Of a DNA stretch of 64,000 nt, positions 25,652 to 34,982 are shown in pieces. Position 1 is the stretch's first letter. Each line of letters starts with the position of its first letter. The notes under the pieces are model-generated. The model made no database searches. It was given only the letters and a program-made list of their open reading frames with translations, and was not told the DNA's origin. Made by a program: the position numbers and the translations under genes. This DNA comes from MGIIb-Q1 sp964342465 (GTDB lineage Archaea; Thermoplasmatota; Poseidoniia; Poseidoniales; Thalassarchaeaceae): positions 10,449-74,448 of the forward strand of contig CAYFFQ010000008.1 of NCBI GenBank assembly GCA_964342465.1, in the 5' to 3' direction.

Positions 25652-28492
25652 ATGGCTCAGAAGAATGTGGTTTTGTTGGTGGCAGGCCTCCTGTTGGCGT
25701 CGTTCAATCTCGCAGTGATAGGAACTGTAGCCACAGGAGCGGTCGATGACGCCGTCGGAGAGGCATTACAGACCTACACCAAAGATACGATTTGCGCTGA
25801 TGAAACATGTGAGGTGGCCAATTCAGATTGGGCTACTTCAACCAGCGAGCGCTCCTACTACGCGTGGAACATGACCAATTCCGAAGCGGTGATGGCGGAT
25901 AGCACCTTGGCACCGGAGTTTGAACAGGTGGGGCCGGTAGTCTATGAGATTGTGGCCGAGAGAGAGTTACTCTCCTATGACAGCGAAGCAGGGACCATCA
26001 CCTACAGCGAGGTGAAGACCTACAATTGGGTGGGTGGAGTCCCCTCGACCTCCGAGGTGACCAACCTCAACATCCTCTTCGGACCGCAGCGAATCGGAGC
26101 CACCGGCACCTTCATCGGAGTCGTCGCCTCGATGGCTCAGGCTGGATTCAGTGCCGGTATGATAGAGAATGAGATGGAGGTCGGTGTTCCGAGCATGAGA
26201 ACGGCTGCAGACCTCTCCGAGCAGTTGGCCGACCTCACCGATGACCTCTCATCAGAGCCAGCGGCGTCCGAGTGGATGGCATTGGCAGGCTTCAGCGCCT
26301 GGAACAACAGCGACGCTGCTCAGGCTCTCTACGACAGCACATTCATCGATGGCGAGGCGGGACCCAACACATGGCATACGCCAAACTTTTCCGCCGGGAT
26401 TCTCTATGCACTGAACTCCGCTTCCGACCCCGCAGACGCCACCGTCGACATCTCTCTCACCAGCAAGTGGGGTCCCGCCCTGTTCATGGGGTTGGGGGAG
26501 CCAGCCATATCCATTCAAGACCTGAGTGCCACTCTTGACGACCATCCTTCAATCGTCCGCGCCCAACTGTTCGGCTATCTAGCAATGAAGAATGAAACCA
26601 TAATCGATGTTGCAGAGACCTTCGCCCGCGACCAGGCGATGTACTCCCTTGTCGGCAGCATCTTCGCAGACAACGGTGGTGGTGATGATGAATGGGAATC
26701 CGATATGGAAGAGGTCGAGGACCGCTTCTTCGAACTTTCCGGGGCGCGAATAGGGAACCACGATGTCCTACAAGACCTGCTCTGGGGTATGGATGGAAAC
26801 ACCCCTCGCGGTCTGCTCGTCTCCGACTCGGCTGGCGTTATGTGGGGCTTGGCACTCCTGCTCTCTGCGGCGCAGGAGAATCCGTTCGCCATCATGGTAG
26901 ACTATGGCCTTGGCATCACGGATGTAGCAAAAATCGGGGAATACGCAGGCAACTGGTTCCTCGGCGAGACCACATTTCCGATGATTCTCAAGGGGGGAAG
27001 TGGGACAATCAACGCGCCAGAGTATCTCTATGCTCAGTTCGCTGGACCCAACCCGTTGACGGGGGGGTACTCGACCGCTTCGTTGAACATCGGAGGTCTG
27101 TGGGCAGCCTATCTCGGGACCACATACGATGTCTCGGGTGAGGTGGTGGTGCTCAACAGTACACAGGTCGAAAACATTCTCTACGGACCGTACGGAATCA
27201 CAACTGATGCGGTGGTCAATTTTCTCTATGGGGAGGTGACTGGGCACACACTTCCTGTTGACGCTGATACGATGACTCCTACTCTTGGGGGTGACGAATT
27301 GACTTGGGACACGGCTAGAGTGGCGGCCCTCTATGATATTGATGAAAATGCCGCTGCGGCTCTTCGATACTTCGTCAAGGAGTTGATGTTTGAAGCACAG
27401 ATTCCGGGGCTACTTGGAGAAATGTTCGGCGAAGAGGCAACCGGCTTCCCCGGGGCCACAAAATGGGTCACCCACACCGTTGACCAGTGGCTGTTCGGCT
27501 GGCGCGACCCACTGATGGCCTCACTTGATGGTGACCAGAACAATCTCACCTACGGATGGCAGGCACTCGAGGCCAACAAAACATACTACGGCTCCGTTTC
27601 AGAGCACGCTCCAAATGGAGTGCCGACGGGTAATGGCACGACCTATGTGGTTTGCACGGGGGAGAATGATGCATGCGACACAGGGGAGATTCTTGAGCAG
27701 GATGGCTCACCCTACCTCTTCTGGCGTACTCCTGAGATGGAGGAAGAAACCTGGGGGGAAATAACCGCCGAGTCGTTGAACGGGACTACAGGGGGCTTCA
27801 TCACTGGCGACGGGGATTTGGTGAACCTCGGGGACTACGCAGTCTGCTCTCCGTTGCAGATGGCTGACAGCGAACATCTAGGCATGGTAACGGAGACATG
27901 GACCTGCCATGTCGATGGCAATGAGAGATTGATTCAGGCGAAGTTGACCAATTCGCATTCCGCTCTCGATATCTTCCCAGGGGCGATTCCCATCTATTTT
28001 GGCGCGGATGTCGAATTGAAGGTCCAGCCCACAGCGCGGGTTATTGTTGCGGGAGCTTCTGAGAGTTTCTTCTATCTCGATTTGCGACCGATGCATGAAC
28101 AAGCAGCGAGTGAGCCGGAGGTGAGCGAGATGCAACCGGTATTCAAAATTGAATCCGGTGGTGGCGCTGATGCCGAGACCGTTGCGGGAATGCAGGACCA
28201 GATAGTTCACAACCAGAAGCAGTTCACCTACTGGACCAATTTCGACACGGATGGTGGTTCCTTCTACATAGACCAAGTGACGGCTACCCTATACCTAGTC
28301 GCCTTGATTTTGGTGGGTATGGGTGGTGTTGGAATGGCCCTCAGCGCTCAGGTGGGTGGCGAGTTCAGCCTCACTCGGGCAGAAGAAGAGAGCCGCAGTT
28401 GGGCGGAAGAAGATGCTGATGCAGGTGCGGAAGTTGGTGAAGCAGCGTCATTGGAGGATGACCTGCTTAATCAGACGGGAGGGGCTTTCTGA
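25652..28492 (+). CDS. CD36/scavenger-receptor-B-like exoprotein with two membrane anchors
   Basis: A 946-residue protein with one N-terminal helix (VVLLVAGLLLASFNLAVIG), a very large outside domain and one C-terminal helix (TLYLVALILVGMGGVGMAL) followed by an acidic tail. The first outside segment matches the CD36 family pattern: AWNMTNSEAV (FNxTNpeeV), EFEQVGPVVYEIVAE (EvGPYvYre), TITYSEVKTYNW and VTNLNILF. A later FFYLDLRP resembles the TYLDIEP block. Metazoan CD36 proteins bind lipids and lipoproteins and are about half this length. ATG 25652 follows GGGTGAC. It is divergent from the acyltransferase, perhaps a hint at lipid handling. Confidence 0.68.
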   Translation: MAQKNVVLLVAGLLLASFNLAVIGTVATGAVDDAVGEALQTYTKDTICADETCEVANSDWATSTSERSYYAWNMTNSEAVMADSTLAPEFEQVGPVVYEIVAERELLSYDSEAGTITYSEVKTYNWVGGVPSTSEVTNLNILFGPQRIGATGTFIGVVASMAQAGFSAGMIENEMEVGVPSMRTAADLSEQLADLTDDLSSEPAASEWMALAGFSAWNNSDAAQALYDSTFIDGEAGPNTWHTPNFSAGILYALNSASDPADATVDISLTSKWGPALFMGLGEPAISIQDLSATLDDHPSIVRAQLFGYLAMKNETIIDVAETFARDQAMYSLVGSIFADNGGGDDEWESDMEEVEDRFFELSGARIGNHDVLQDLLWGMDGNTPRGLLVSDSAGVMWGLALLLSAAQENPFAIMVDYGLGITDVAKIGEYAGNWFLGETTFPMILKGGSGTINAPEYLYAQFAGPNPLTGGYSTASLNIGGLWAAYLGTTYDVSGEVVVLNSTQVENILYGPYGITTDAVVNFLYGEVTGHTLPVDADTMTPTLGGDELTWDTARVAALYDIDENAAAALRYFVKELMFEAQIPGLLGEMFGEEATGFPGATKWVTHTVDQWLFGWRDPLMASLDGDQNNLTYGWQALEANKTYYGSVSEHAPNGVPTGNGTTYVVCTGENDACDTGEILEQDGSPYLFWRTPEMEEETWGEITAESLNGTTGGFITGDGDLVNLGDYAVCSPLQMADSEHLGMVTETWTCHVDGNERLIQAKLTNSHSALDIFPGAIPIYFGADVELKVQPTARVIVAGASESFFYLDLRPMHEQAASEPEVSEMQPVFKIESGGGADAETVAGMQDQIVHNQKQFTYWTNFDTDGGSFYIDQVTATLYLVALILVGMGGVGMALSAQVGGEFSLTRAEEESRSWAEEDADAGAEVGEAASLEDDLLNQTGGAF

Positions 28493-28496
28493 ACGA

Positions 28497-28920
28497 GGGG
28501 GGGCTACCGCCCCCCCTACAACCCCCCCGTGTCGCTTAATCATTGATTGGAACAAACGCGGATTTAGTTTCGTCTGCTGAAATCGCTCATGCGGAAGATT
28601 TCCCCAAAGGGAAATCGACTTCAACCTGTTCCCGCTGAGATGAAGTCCTCGGCAACTGCACCGATTTATGTCCTGTCGGGAATAATCCCGTTGTCAGCCT
28701 TTGGCAGGATTTGCTGGTGGTGAGCGCATCCATAGAACATCCAACCCTTCGGATGGCATGGTGAAGAGGTGAGCGCAGCCATAGTTCATCCGACCCCCCT
28801 TAGTTCGCGGCGGTGGCCGCGAACTCACATCTGATGGAATCTGCATTCATCTGATTTTATCAGGGGGTTTCGAAAGGGGGGCCCGCCCCCTTCGTTCGAA
28901 AGGGGGGCTCGCCCCCTTCG
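28497..28920 (+). repeat. Interspersed hairpin element, copy A
   Basis: This element starts four bases after the stop of the CD36-like gene with a G7/C7 hairpin (28497-28516). A conserved core follows: an 8-bp stem at 28597-28616, the segment GAGATGAAGTCCTCGGCAA near 28637, a stem at 28666-28685, and a 9-bp stem at 28802-28825. It ends with two GC-rich stem-loops to 28920. It matches 41925-42428 on the same strand and 57130-57615 on the opposite strand. No credible reading frame is shared by the copies. It could be a structured 3'-UTR RNA, a terminator module or a MITE-like element. Bases 28921-29026 hold no other feature. Confidence 0.85.
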
Positions 28921-29026
28921 TTGCGGAATGATAAAAGTAGGTGTAAAAATATCACCACGAAACTATCAATTTTTTGCCGGAAATCGGGGATTTCGTCTGA
29001 GTGAGTGGATGCACATCCGGCGGATT

Positions 29027-29035
29027 CTTTATATC
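29027..29035 (+). promoter_or_regulatory. TATA box of the liv operon
   Basis: CTTTATATC lies 42-50 bases before ATG 29077. A start about 25 bases downstream would leave a short leader containing the GGGGAGTG ribosome site (29061-29068). This placement also excludes the upstream in-frame extension of the binding-protein gene. Confidence 0.6.
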
Positions 29036-29076
29036 ACGAATCGGGCTCGCTCGTTAGAACGGGGAGTGAACTTCGT

Positions 29077-31392
29077 ATGAATGGAATGAAATTGAATGTA
29101 TTGCTGATGGCCCTGCTTATGCTCTCCGGAGCATTTGCAGGTTGTCTCGGTGGAGATGATGATGATGACGGCGGTGACGGCGGCGGTGACGGCGGCGGTG
29201 ACGGTGGCGGCGATGGTGGAACTCAGGTCACCACTCACAAGATTGGATTATTGAATCCAGCAACTGGTCCAATAGCGGTTTATGCACCGGGTTTTGAGGA
29301 TGCTGCAAATGTAGCAATCGCAGAATTGAATGCTGCAAACACCGACACCCAGTTCGAACTCGTCATAGCCGATTCAGGTTGTGACGGGACTCAGGCTGCG
29401 ACAGCAGCCCAGACCCTGATTGACGCAGGCGTAGTCGGAATCGCCGGCGCAGCCTGTTCAGGTGCCACTCTTGGTGCCATTGCAGTAGCGAAGGCGGCAG
29501 GAGTCCCTATGGTCTCGTATGCCAGCACATCACCTGCAGTGACAACCGCTGACGACGACGGGCTTCTGTTCCGTGTCGTCCCAAGCGATGCACAGCAGTC
29601 AGTGGCTCTCGCAACTGTCGTCGCCGGCTCAGGCGTGACCAGCCCCGCGGTCATCTACATGACCAATGATTACGGTGCAGGACTCAACGACAACTTCGTA
29701 GCAGCATGGAGTGGGGATGCTTGTACCACCGTTGGATATGACCCGACTGAAGGTTCATACGACGCCACCACACTTGCTCAGGCGGTAATTGACAACAGTT
29801 GTGACTCGGCAGTTCTGATGTCATACGCAACAGACGGTGCGGCGATTCTCGAAGCACTGGCAGGACAGGGCTTTGCAGGGGCAACCTTCGGAGCAGATGG
29901 CCTTGCCGACTCAGCATTTGAGGAGTCATTCAGCGACCTCGCCGCTCTTGATGATTTGGTGGCGACCAAGCCGCGCCCTGGTGCCGCATCTGACGCCAAG
30001 GCCAATTTCGAAACTGCATACTCAGACGCTGGTGGCGACGCTGGCGGCATCTACACACACGAAACATACGACGCTGTCAATATCATCGCCAAGGCGGCAC
30101 TACTCGATGCCACAGACATGAAGGCGAGCATCGCCTCAGTCGGAACAGCATACGATGGAGCAAGCGGTTCACACACCTTCGATGCGAACGGTGATGTGCT
30201 AGGAACCGGTTACTCGATTTGTGAATTCATCCTCATGGGTGACACGATGGGCTTCGCATGTCCGACCATGTGGACCGCAGACGGTGGAATAGCCGAGGCT
30301 CCATTTGATGGTACAACTATCAAGATTGGACTGCTCAGCCCGCAAACTGGGCCTATCGCAGTGTATTCAGGTGGTTTCGACGCAGCAGCAGCAGTTGCCA
30401 TTCAGGCACTGAATCTCGTTGATGCAGACAACTACAGGTTTGAGTTGGTCATCGCCGACTCAGGATGTGACGGCACTCAGGCGGCAACCGCGGTCCAGAC
30501 ACTCATTGACTCAGGAGTAGCAGCAGTCGCAGGTGCAGCGTGTTCTGGTGCCACACTCGGAGCAATCGCAGTAGCCAAGGAAGCGGGAATCCCAATGATT
30601 TCCTATGCTTCCACTTCGCCAGCAGTCACCACAGCAGATGACAACAACCTGCTCTACCGTGTCGTCTCAAGCGATGCGCTTCAGGGTCCGGCAATCGCCG
30701 ATGTTGTCGCCAACGAGGGTTATACCAACGCTGGAATCATCTACATGACCAACGACTATGGCGCCGGACTCTACGATGCAGTTAGCGGAGCCATGACCGC
30801 TGTCTGTAACGCACAGGGCTACGACCCAACCGAGGGTTCCTATGACGCAACTGCGCTCGCTCAGGCGGTGATTGATGCGGGTTGCGACTCCGTCGTCCTC
30901 GTCTCATACGCCACCGATGGTGCGGCGATCATCGGCGAATTGGCAGGCCTCGGCTTCACAGGCGGAATCATCGGTGCTGATGGTATCGCAGATGCCGGAT
31001 TCATTGGTGAATTCGCCGACAACAGCACTCTAGCAGGCGTGATGGCGACCAAGCCAGCTTCAGCTGCCGACTCAGTCCGCCGCCTCGCATTCGATGCAGC
31101 GTGGGCTGAGAACGGTGGCCCAGAAGGAGCCATCTACACACACGAGACATTTGATGCTGTCCTTATCGCTGGTCTTGCCGCGATGGCTATGGATGCAACA
31201 GCAGAAATTACCGACATGCCAACTGCACTAGCCTTGACTGGAAACAACTTTGATGGAGCAAGCGGAATGCATACCTTCGATGCAAACGGAGACGTGCCCG
31301 GAAACGGCTACGACATCTGTTCGTTCGGACACGATGGCGCCAACGCTTCGTTCAGTTGCAGCATGACTTGGTTGGACGGAACCATCTCGTGA
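29077..31392 (+). CDS. livJ: Double-domain branched-chain amino acid-type binding lipoprotein
   Basis: A 771-residue ABC substrate-binding protein. A lipoprotein signal ends in the lipobox GAFAGC (Cys 23), followed by an Asp/Gly-rich linker. Then come two copies of the periplasmic-binding type 1 (Leu/Ile/Val) domain, roughly residues 50-400 and 410-771. Their matching landmarks are IGLLNPATGPIAVY and IGLLSPQTGPIAVY, IADSGCDGTQAAT in both, MTNDYGAGL in both, and SGSHTFDANGD versus SGMHTFDANGD. The close similarity implies a fairly recent internal duplication. ATG 29077 has a good ribosome site. It is first gene of the liv operon and should deliver amino acids or related carboxylates to the fused permease. 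Confidence 0.92.
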   Translation: MNGMKLNVLLMALLMLSGAFAGCLGGDDDDDGGDGGGDGGGDGGGDGGTQVTTHKIGLLNPATGPIAVYAPGFEDAANVAIAELNAANTDTQFELVIADSGCDGTQAATAAQTLIDAGVVGIAGAACSGATLGAIAVAKAAGVPMVSYASTSPAVTTADDDGLLFRVVPSDAQQSVALATVVAGSGVTSPAVIYMTNDYGAGLNDNFVAAWSGDACTTVGYDPTEGSYDATTLAQAVIDNSCDSAVLMSYATDGAAILEALAGQGFAGATFGADGLADSAFEESFSDLAALDDLVATKPRPGAASDAKANFETAYSDAGGDAGGIYTHETYDAVNIIAKAALLDATDMKASIASVGTAYDGASGSHTFDANGDVLGTGYSICEFILMGDTMGFACPTMWTADGGIAEAPFDGTTIKIGLLSPQTGPIAVYSGGFDAAAAVAIQALNLVDADNYRFELVIADSGCDGTQAATAVQTLIDSGVAAVAGAACSGATLGAIAVAKEAGIPMISYASTSPAVTTADDNNLLYRVVSSDALQGPAIADVVANEGYTNAGIIYMTNDYGAGLYDAVSGAMTAVCNAQGYDPTEGSYDATALAQAVIDAGCDSVVLVSYATDGAAIIGELAGLGFTGGIIGADGIADAGFIGEFADNSTLAGVMATKPASAADSVRRLAFDAAWAENGGPEGAIYTHETFDAVLIAGLAAMAMDATAEITDMPTALALTGNNFDGASGMHTFDANGDVPGNGYDICSFGHDGANASFSCSMTWLDGTIS

Positions 31393-31435
31393 TATCGACG
31401 ACCACGAAGAGGCACTCTCCTGAGCGCAGCCGGTC

Positions 31436-31467
31436 GCTTCGCTGGCGGTTTCCGCCGCCAGCGAAGC
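31436..31467 (+). terminator. Strong intercistronic hairpin after the binding-protein gene
   Basis: A perfect 13-bp stem, GCTTCGCTGGCGG (31436-31448) with CCGCCAGCGAAGC (31455-31467), and a 6-base loop. It lies in the 219-base gap between the binding protein and the permease. No long T run follows, so it is more likely to stabilise the upstream message or attenuate read-through, giving excess binding protein over permease, than to be a complete terminator. Confidence 0.7.
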
Positions 31468-31611
31468 TTCCCATTCGCAAAACATTCTATGCGAGTAGCG
31501 CAGCGGATGCCATGGAAGGAGTCTTGACATCATGCGCCATCTTCTACAGTTGAGCAACGGTTGCCGGCGACTACTGAAGTTCTCGAGCCTCAGTGCATGG
31601 AGGTGAAATGA

Positions 31612-34600
31612 ATGGATTTCAACGATGTCAAGGGGTGGTGGCAGTCAACACGGCGCTGGCAGAGAAGATTTGCTCTCTCAGCCCTTCTCATCTTCGATGC
31701 ATGGTTGGGTCTCTCACACGACCACGGTCTTCTCGCCTGGTCCCACCTCTTTACGGGAGACCTATTGTGGATTCTCCAATCGACAGAGATGGTTTCCGGC
31801 GGCTTGCTCATCATTCACACGATGTTCAACGAAACCACTGGCAAACTTCGGATGGCCTCACTAGCCTCTTCACCATTGCTTCTCATGGTGCTCATACTCC
31901 TCACCCTGGAGTTTTTGATAAGTGGCCTCACCCTCTCTTCGACCCTGAACTTCAACCTCGCATCGGTTGGTCTTTCGGGGTTGTACTGGGCGGCGGCATA
32001 CCTCTGTATCGCAGTCGGTCTGACCCTCACATACAAGGTTCAGAGATACGGTAATTTCGCGCAGGGTGAATTGATGTTGGTGGGCAGTTATGTCGCCCTC
32101 ACGGTGATGTGGTCTGACAGATTCTTTGAGATGGCCGATGCACCCAAGGATGACATTTTGCAGTGGGACCTGCTGATTTGGGCTTGTGTGGCGGCATTTC
32201 TGGTGGTTGGATTCCTTGGAGTCGTGATTGATAAACTCGTCTACAGACGATTTCGGAAGAAGGAAGCATCGCCACAGGTGATGATGATAGCCTCGCTGGG
32301 TGTGGCGATGATTCTCAGGGCTCTTCTCTACCTCCGCTACACGGCGCGCACCTTCCGTTTTTCTCCTGACAGGGATTGGAAATTGGCGACCTCGAGATTT
32401 CAGGTTCCGACCGAGAGATTACAGGTTCATCTCGGATTGAGGGAGGGTGGGCCGCTGTGGGAGTTTGCAGAGAATGTCACTGATTACGGGTTTCCCTACA
32501 CCAAGGTTGCACTGATTATGGGTGTCTTTGGCTCAGTCTTGCTGCTCATGTTGCTGATGCACAAGACTCGCCTCGGAAAACAGATGCGGGCGGTGGCGGA
32601 CAATCCCGATTTGGCCGCTTCTAGCGGAATCAATGTTGAGCGCATTCACTCGACCAGCGCCTTTCTTTCTGCCGGCCTCTCTGGCTTGGGCGGCGCTCTT
32701 ATCGCCGCGGTTCTCCCCATAAATCCAGAATTGGGCCTCTCTCTTCTGTTGCCAGCATTCGCGGTGATTGTCCTCGGCACGATAGGTTCGGTGCCGGGTG
32801 CGGTCATCGGGGCGCTTATTGTCGGCCTTGTCAGGTCGATTTCCGAGCCGGTTCTGATAGGTGCTGGAAACACCCTCAGCCGACCGACCGCAACCGGCTT
32901 CGCTGAAGTTATGCCGTTCATCTTCCTAATCGCAGTACTGTTGCTGGTGCCGAAGGGCATCGGCGAGGCGATGGAGAAATGGAACATTGAGAGACTGCGT
33001 CGCCGGCAACAGAAGGAACTCGCCGGTACATTGGTAAGGTGGACGGACAGGTTTCCACCACTGATTCACCTCTCCACTGGATACGGTCACCTGAGGAGGG
33101 GATTGGGGCGCTTTGTCTCTGTCGCCGACCCGCTACTCGCAGCCAAATCGCAAGCCATACAAACCATCGATGACAAGATGTCTCAGTTTTCGGTTTATCT
33201 ATCGGCTTACAGGAGACGCATTATGACTGCGCCGGGTTGGATTGTCGAAACCGCTTCCAGCCAATTCAGTGGGGTGACTGAACGAGTGAACAAACACCTT
33301 CCTTACGGGAGGGAGGGTGTGCGTGGTTCGTGGCTCACTTTTGCCCTGCTTTTCCTCGTGATGGTCTATCTCGCCTCTGCGCTACCCAGCGTCAGTAGCC
33401 TTACCAAGACGATGCAAATAGCTCGTTTGATTGCTTTGGTGTCTATTTTCGCACTGATGGGCTTCTCTCTGAATCTTCATACCGGAGTGACGGGAATGAC
33501 CAATTTCGGTGTCATCTTCTTCGTTGGAATCGGCGCGATTACAGTCGGTCTGCTGTCAGCGCCGGTTGAGACCAACGGGTACGGCTGGGAGCCGTGGAAG
33601 GCGACTCTGCTCGGTGTGGTTCTTGCTGGACTGGCCGGCTGGCTGTTGGCCTTCCCGACGGCGAGATTGCGCATGGACTACTTCGCCATCGTGACGATTT
33701 CACTCGGTGAGATGCTGAGGATTTCGTTGCAAGCCGAGCCGCTACTAAGGGCTGGAACCGTCACTTCAGCAATCGGCATCTCTCAATATGCCATGCCACT
33801 CGAAGGGTGGTGGGATTCTGGAATCTCCGAGACTGTAGGTGGCTGGCTCGGATTGGAAGAGGCGGCACCCTATGTCGTTCTTCTCGCAGCGATGTCACTT
33901 CTGCTCACTCTCTTGATTTGGTGGCTGCTCGACACTCTGCTCGCTTCGCCGTGGGGGCGAATTCTCCGTTCCATCCGTGAGGATGAAGAGGTGAGTCAGC
34001 ATCACGGTCACAACATTCTGTCACATAAGGCCGCTTCTCTTGCCGTGGGTGGGGCCATCGCCGGTCTCGCTGGGGCTCTCTGGGCGTGGCTCAATGCCGG
34101 TATTTTCCCTGACTTCCTCAACCCTGTTCGCTCGACCTTCCTTGTGTGGGCGGCGTTCATCGTCGGAGGAAGGGGCAATAATCGAGGAATGGTGATTGGT
34201 GCTTTCATCATAATCATCACGGAATTCGTGTTCAATGTCATGGTCGTGGCGAGAGGCGACACCGACTTGGCTTTCCATTCAATGGTCTCGACAATCGATG
34301 AGTGGTTTTCGTGGTTAGTGGTGGACATCGGTGGACACATCTGGTCCGACCTCTCCATCTCAGAGCCGTTCGCCACAGGCGAAGTCATCGCCGAACTCGC
34401 ATACATCAAACTCGGCCTCATTGGATTTGTGATTCTCCTCTCCCTCTTGCTGGCTGAGAAGGGATTGCTGCCTGAAGTGCCTTCTCGGCCAAAACGCCCT
34501 CTCGTCTCTTCCGTTCTCGCCGAAGAGGGTCATGGCTCGGGCGACGGTGATGAATCCGAAGAGGGTCATGGCTCGGGCGACGGTGATGAATCCGAAAAGA

Positions 34601-34982
34601 GTCATGGCTCGGGCGACGGTGATGAATCCGAAGAGNNNNNNNNNNNNNNNNNNNNNNNNNNNNNNNNNNNNNNNNNNNNNNNNNNNNNNNNNNNNNNNNN
34701 NNNNNNNNNNNNNNNNNNNNNNNNNNNNNNNNNNNCGGTGATGAATCCGAAAAGAGTCATGGCTCGGGCGACGGTGATGAATCCGAAGAGAGTCATGGCT
34801 CGGGCGACGGTGATGAATCCGAAAAGAGTCATGGCTCGGGCGACGGTGATGAATCCGAAGAGGAACAGCCGCTGGCGAACTCAATAGATGAACCTCCCAC
34901 CGAGGAGGAGATGGGTGATGAAGGTAAGCCGTCGAACAGCATCGGTGAAGATGATGATAAGGCTGGAGGTGATTCAAAATGA
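31612..34982 (+). CDS. livHM: Fused LivH-LivM branched-chain amino acid permease with repeat tail
   Basis: A single polypeptide carrying both ABC permease subunits. The LivH half spans about residues 115-460 (GNFAQGELMLVGSYVA is the LivH signature), a linker follows, and the LivM half spans about 600-950 (LHTGVTGMTNFGVIFFVGIGA, WGRILRSIREDEE, LAVGGAIAGLAGALWAW). The tail is a 12-residue HGSGDGDESE-type repeat interrupted by an assembly gap. With the 100-N placeholder the frame appears to end at 34887. After the gap, however, the original peptide repeat continues in another frame and ends at a TGA at 34980-34982, overlapping livG as ATGA, so I extend the gene there. GGAGGTG precedes ATG 31612. 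Confidence 0.88.
34525..34862 (+). repeat. 36-bp coding minisatellite at the end of livHM
   Basis: Units start at 34525, 34561 and 34597, and the array resumes after the assembly gap. Each encodes a 12-residue Glu/Asp/Gly/Ser/His peptide. Unit phase requires the missing length to be 17 modulo 36, which also restores the livHM frame. Confidence 0.93.
34636..34735. other. Assembly gap (100 N) inside livHM
   Basis: A placeholder gap in the coding repeat. Its length is wrong for the frame: a true length of 17, 53, 89 or 125 bases and so on would join both sides in frame and in repeat phase. Confidence 0.97.

Noticed and set aside
28497..28920. Insertion sequence with transposase
   Set aside because: No reading frame long enough for a transposase and no clear target-site duplication; at most a non-autonomous element.
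34738..34887. VMNPKR-type peptide repeat as the true end of livHM
   Set aside because: It results only from the placeholder gap length; the original repeat peptide continues in another frame to 34982.
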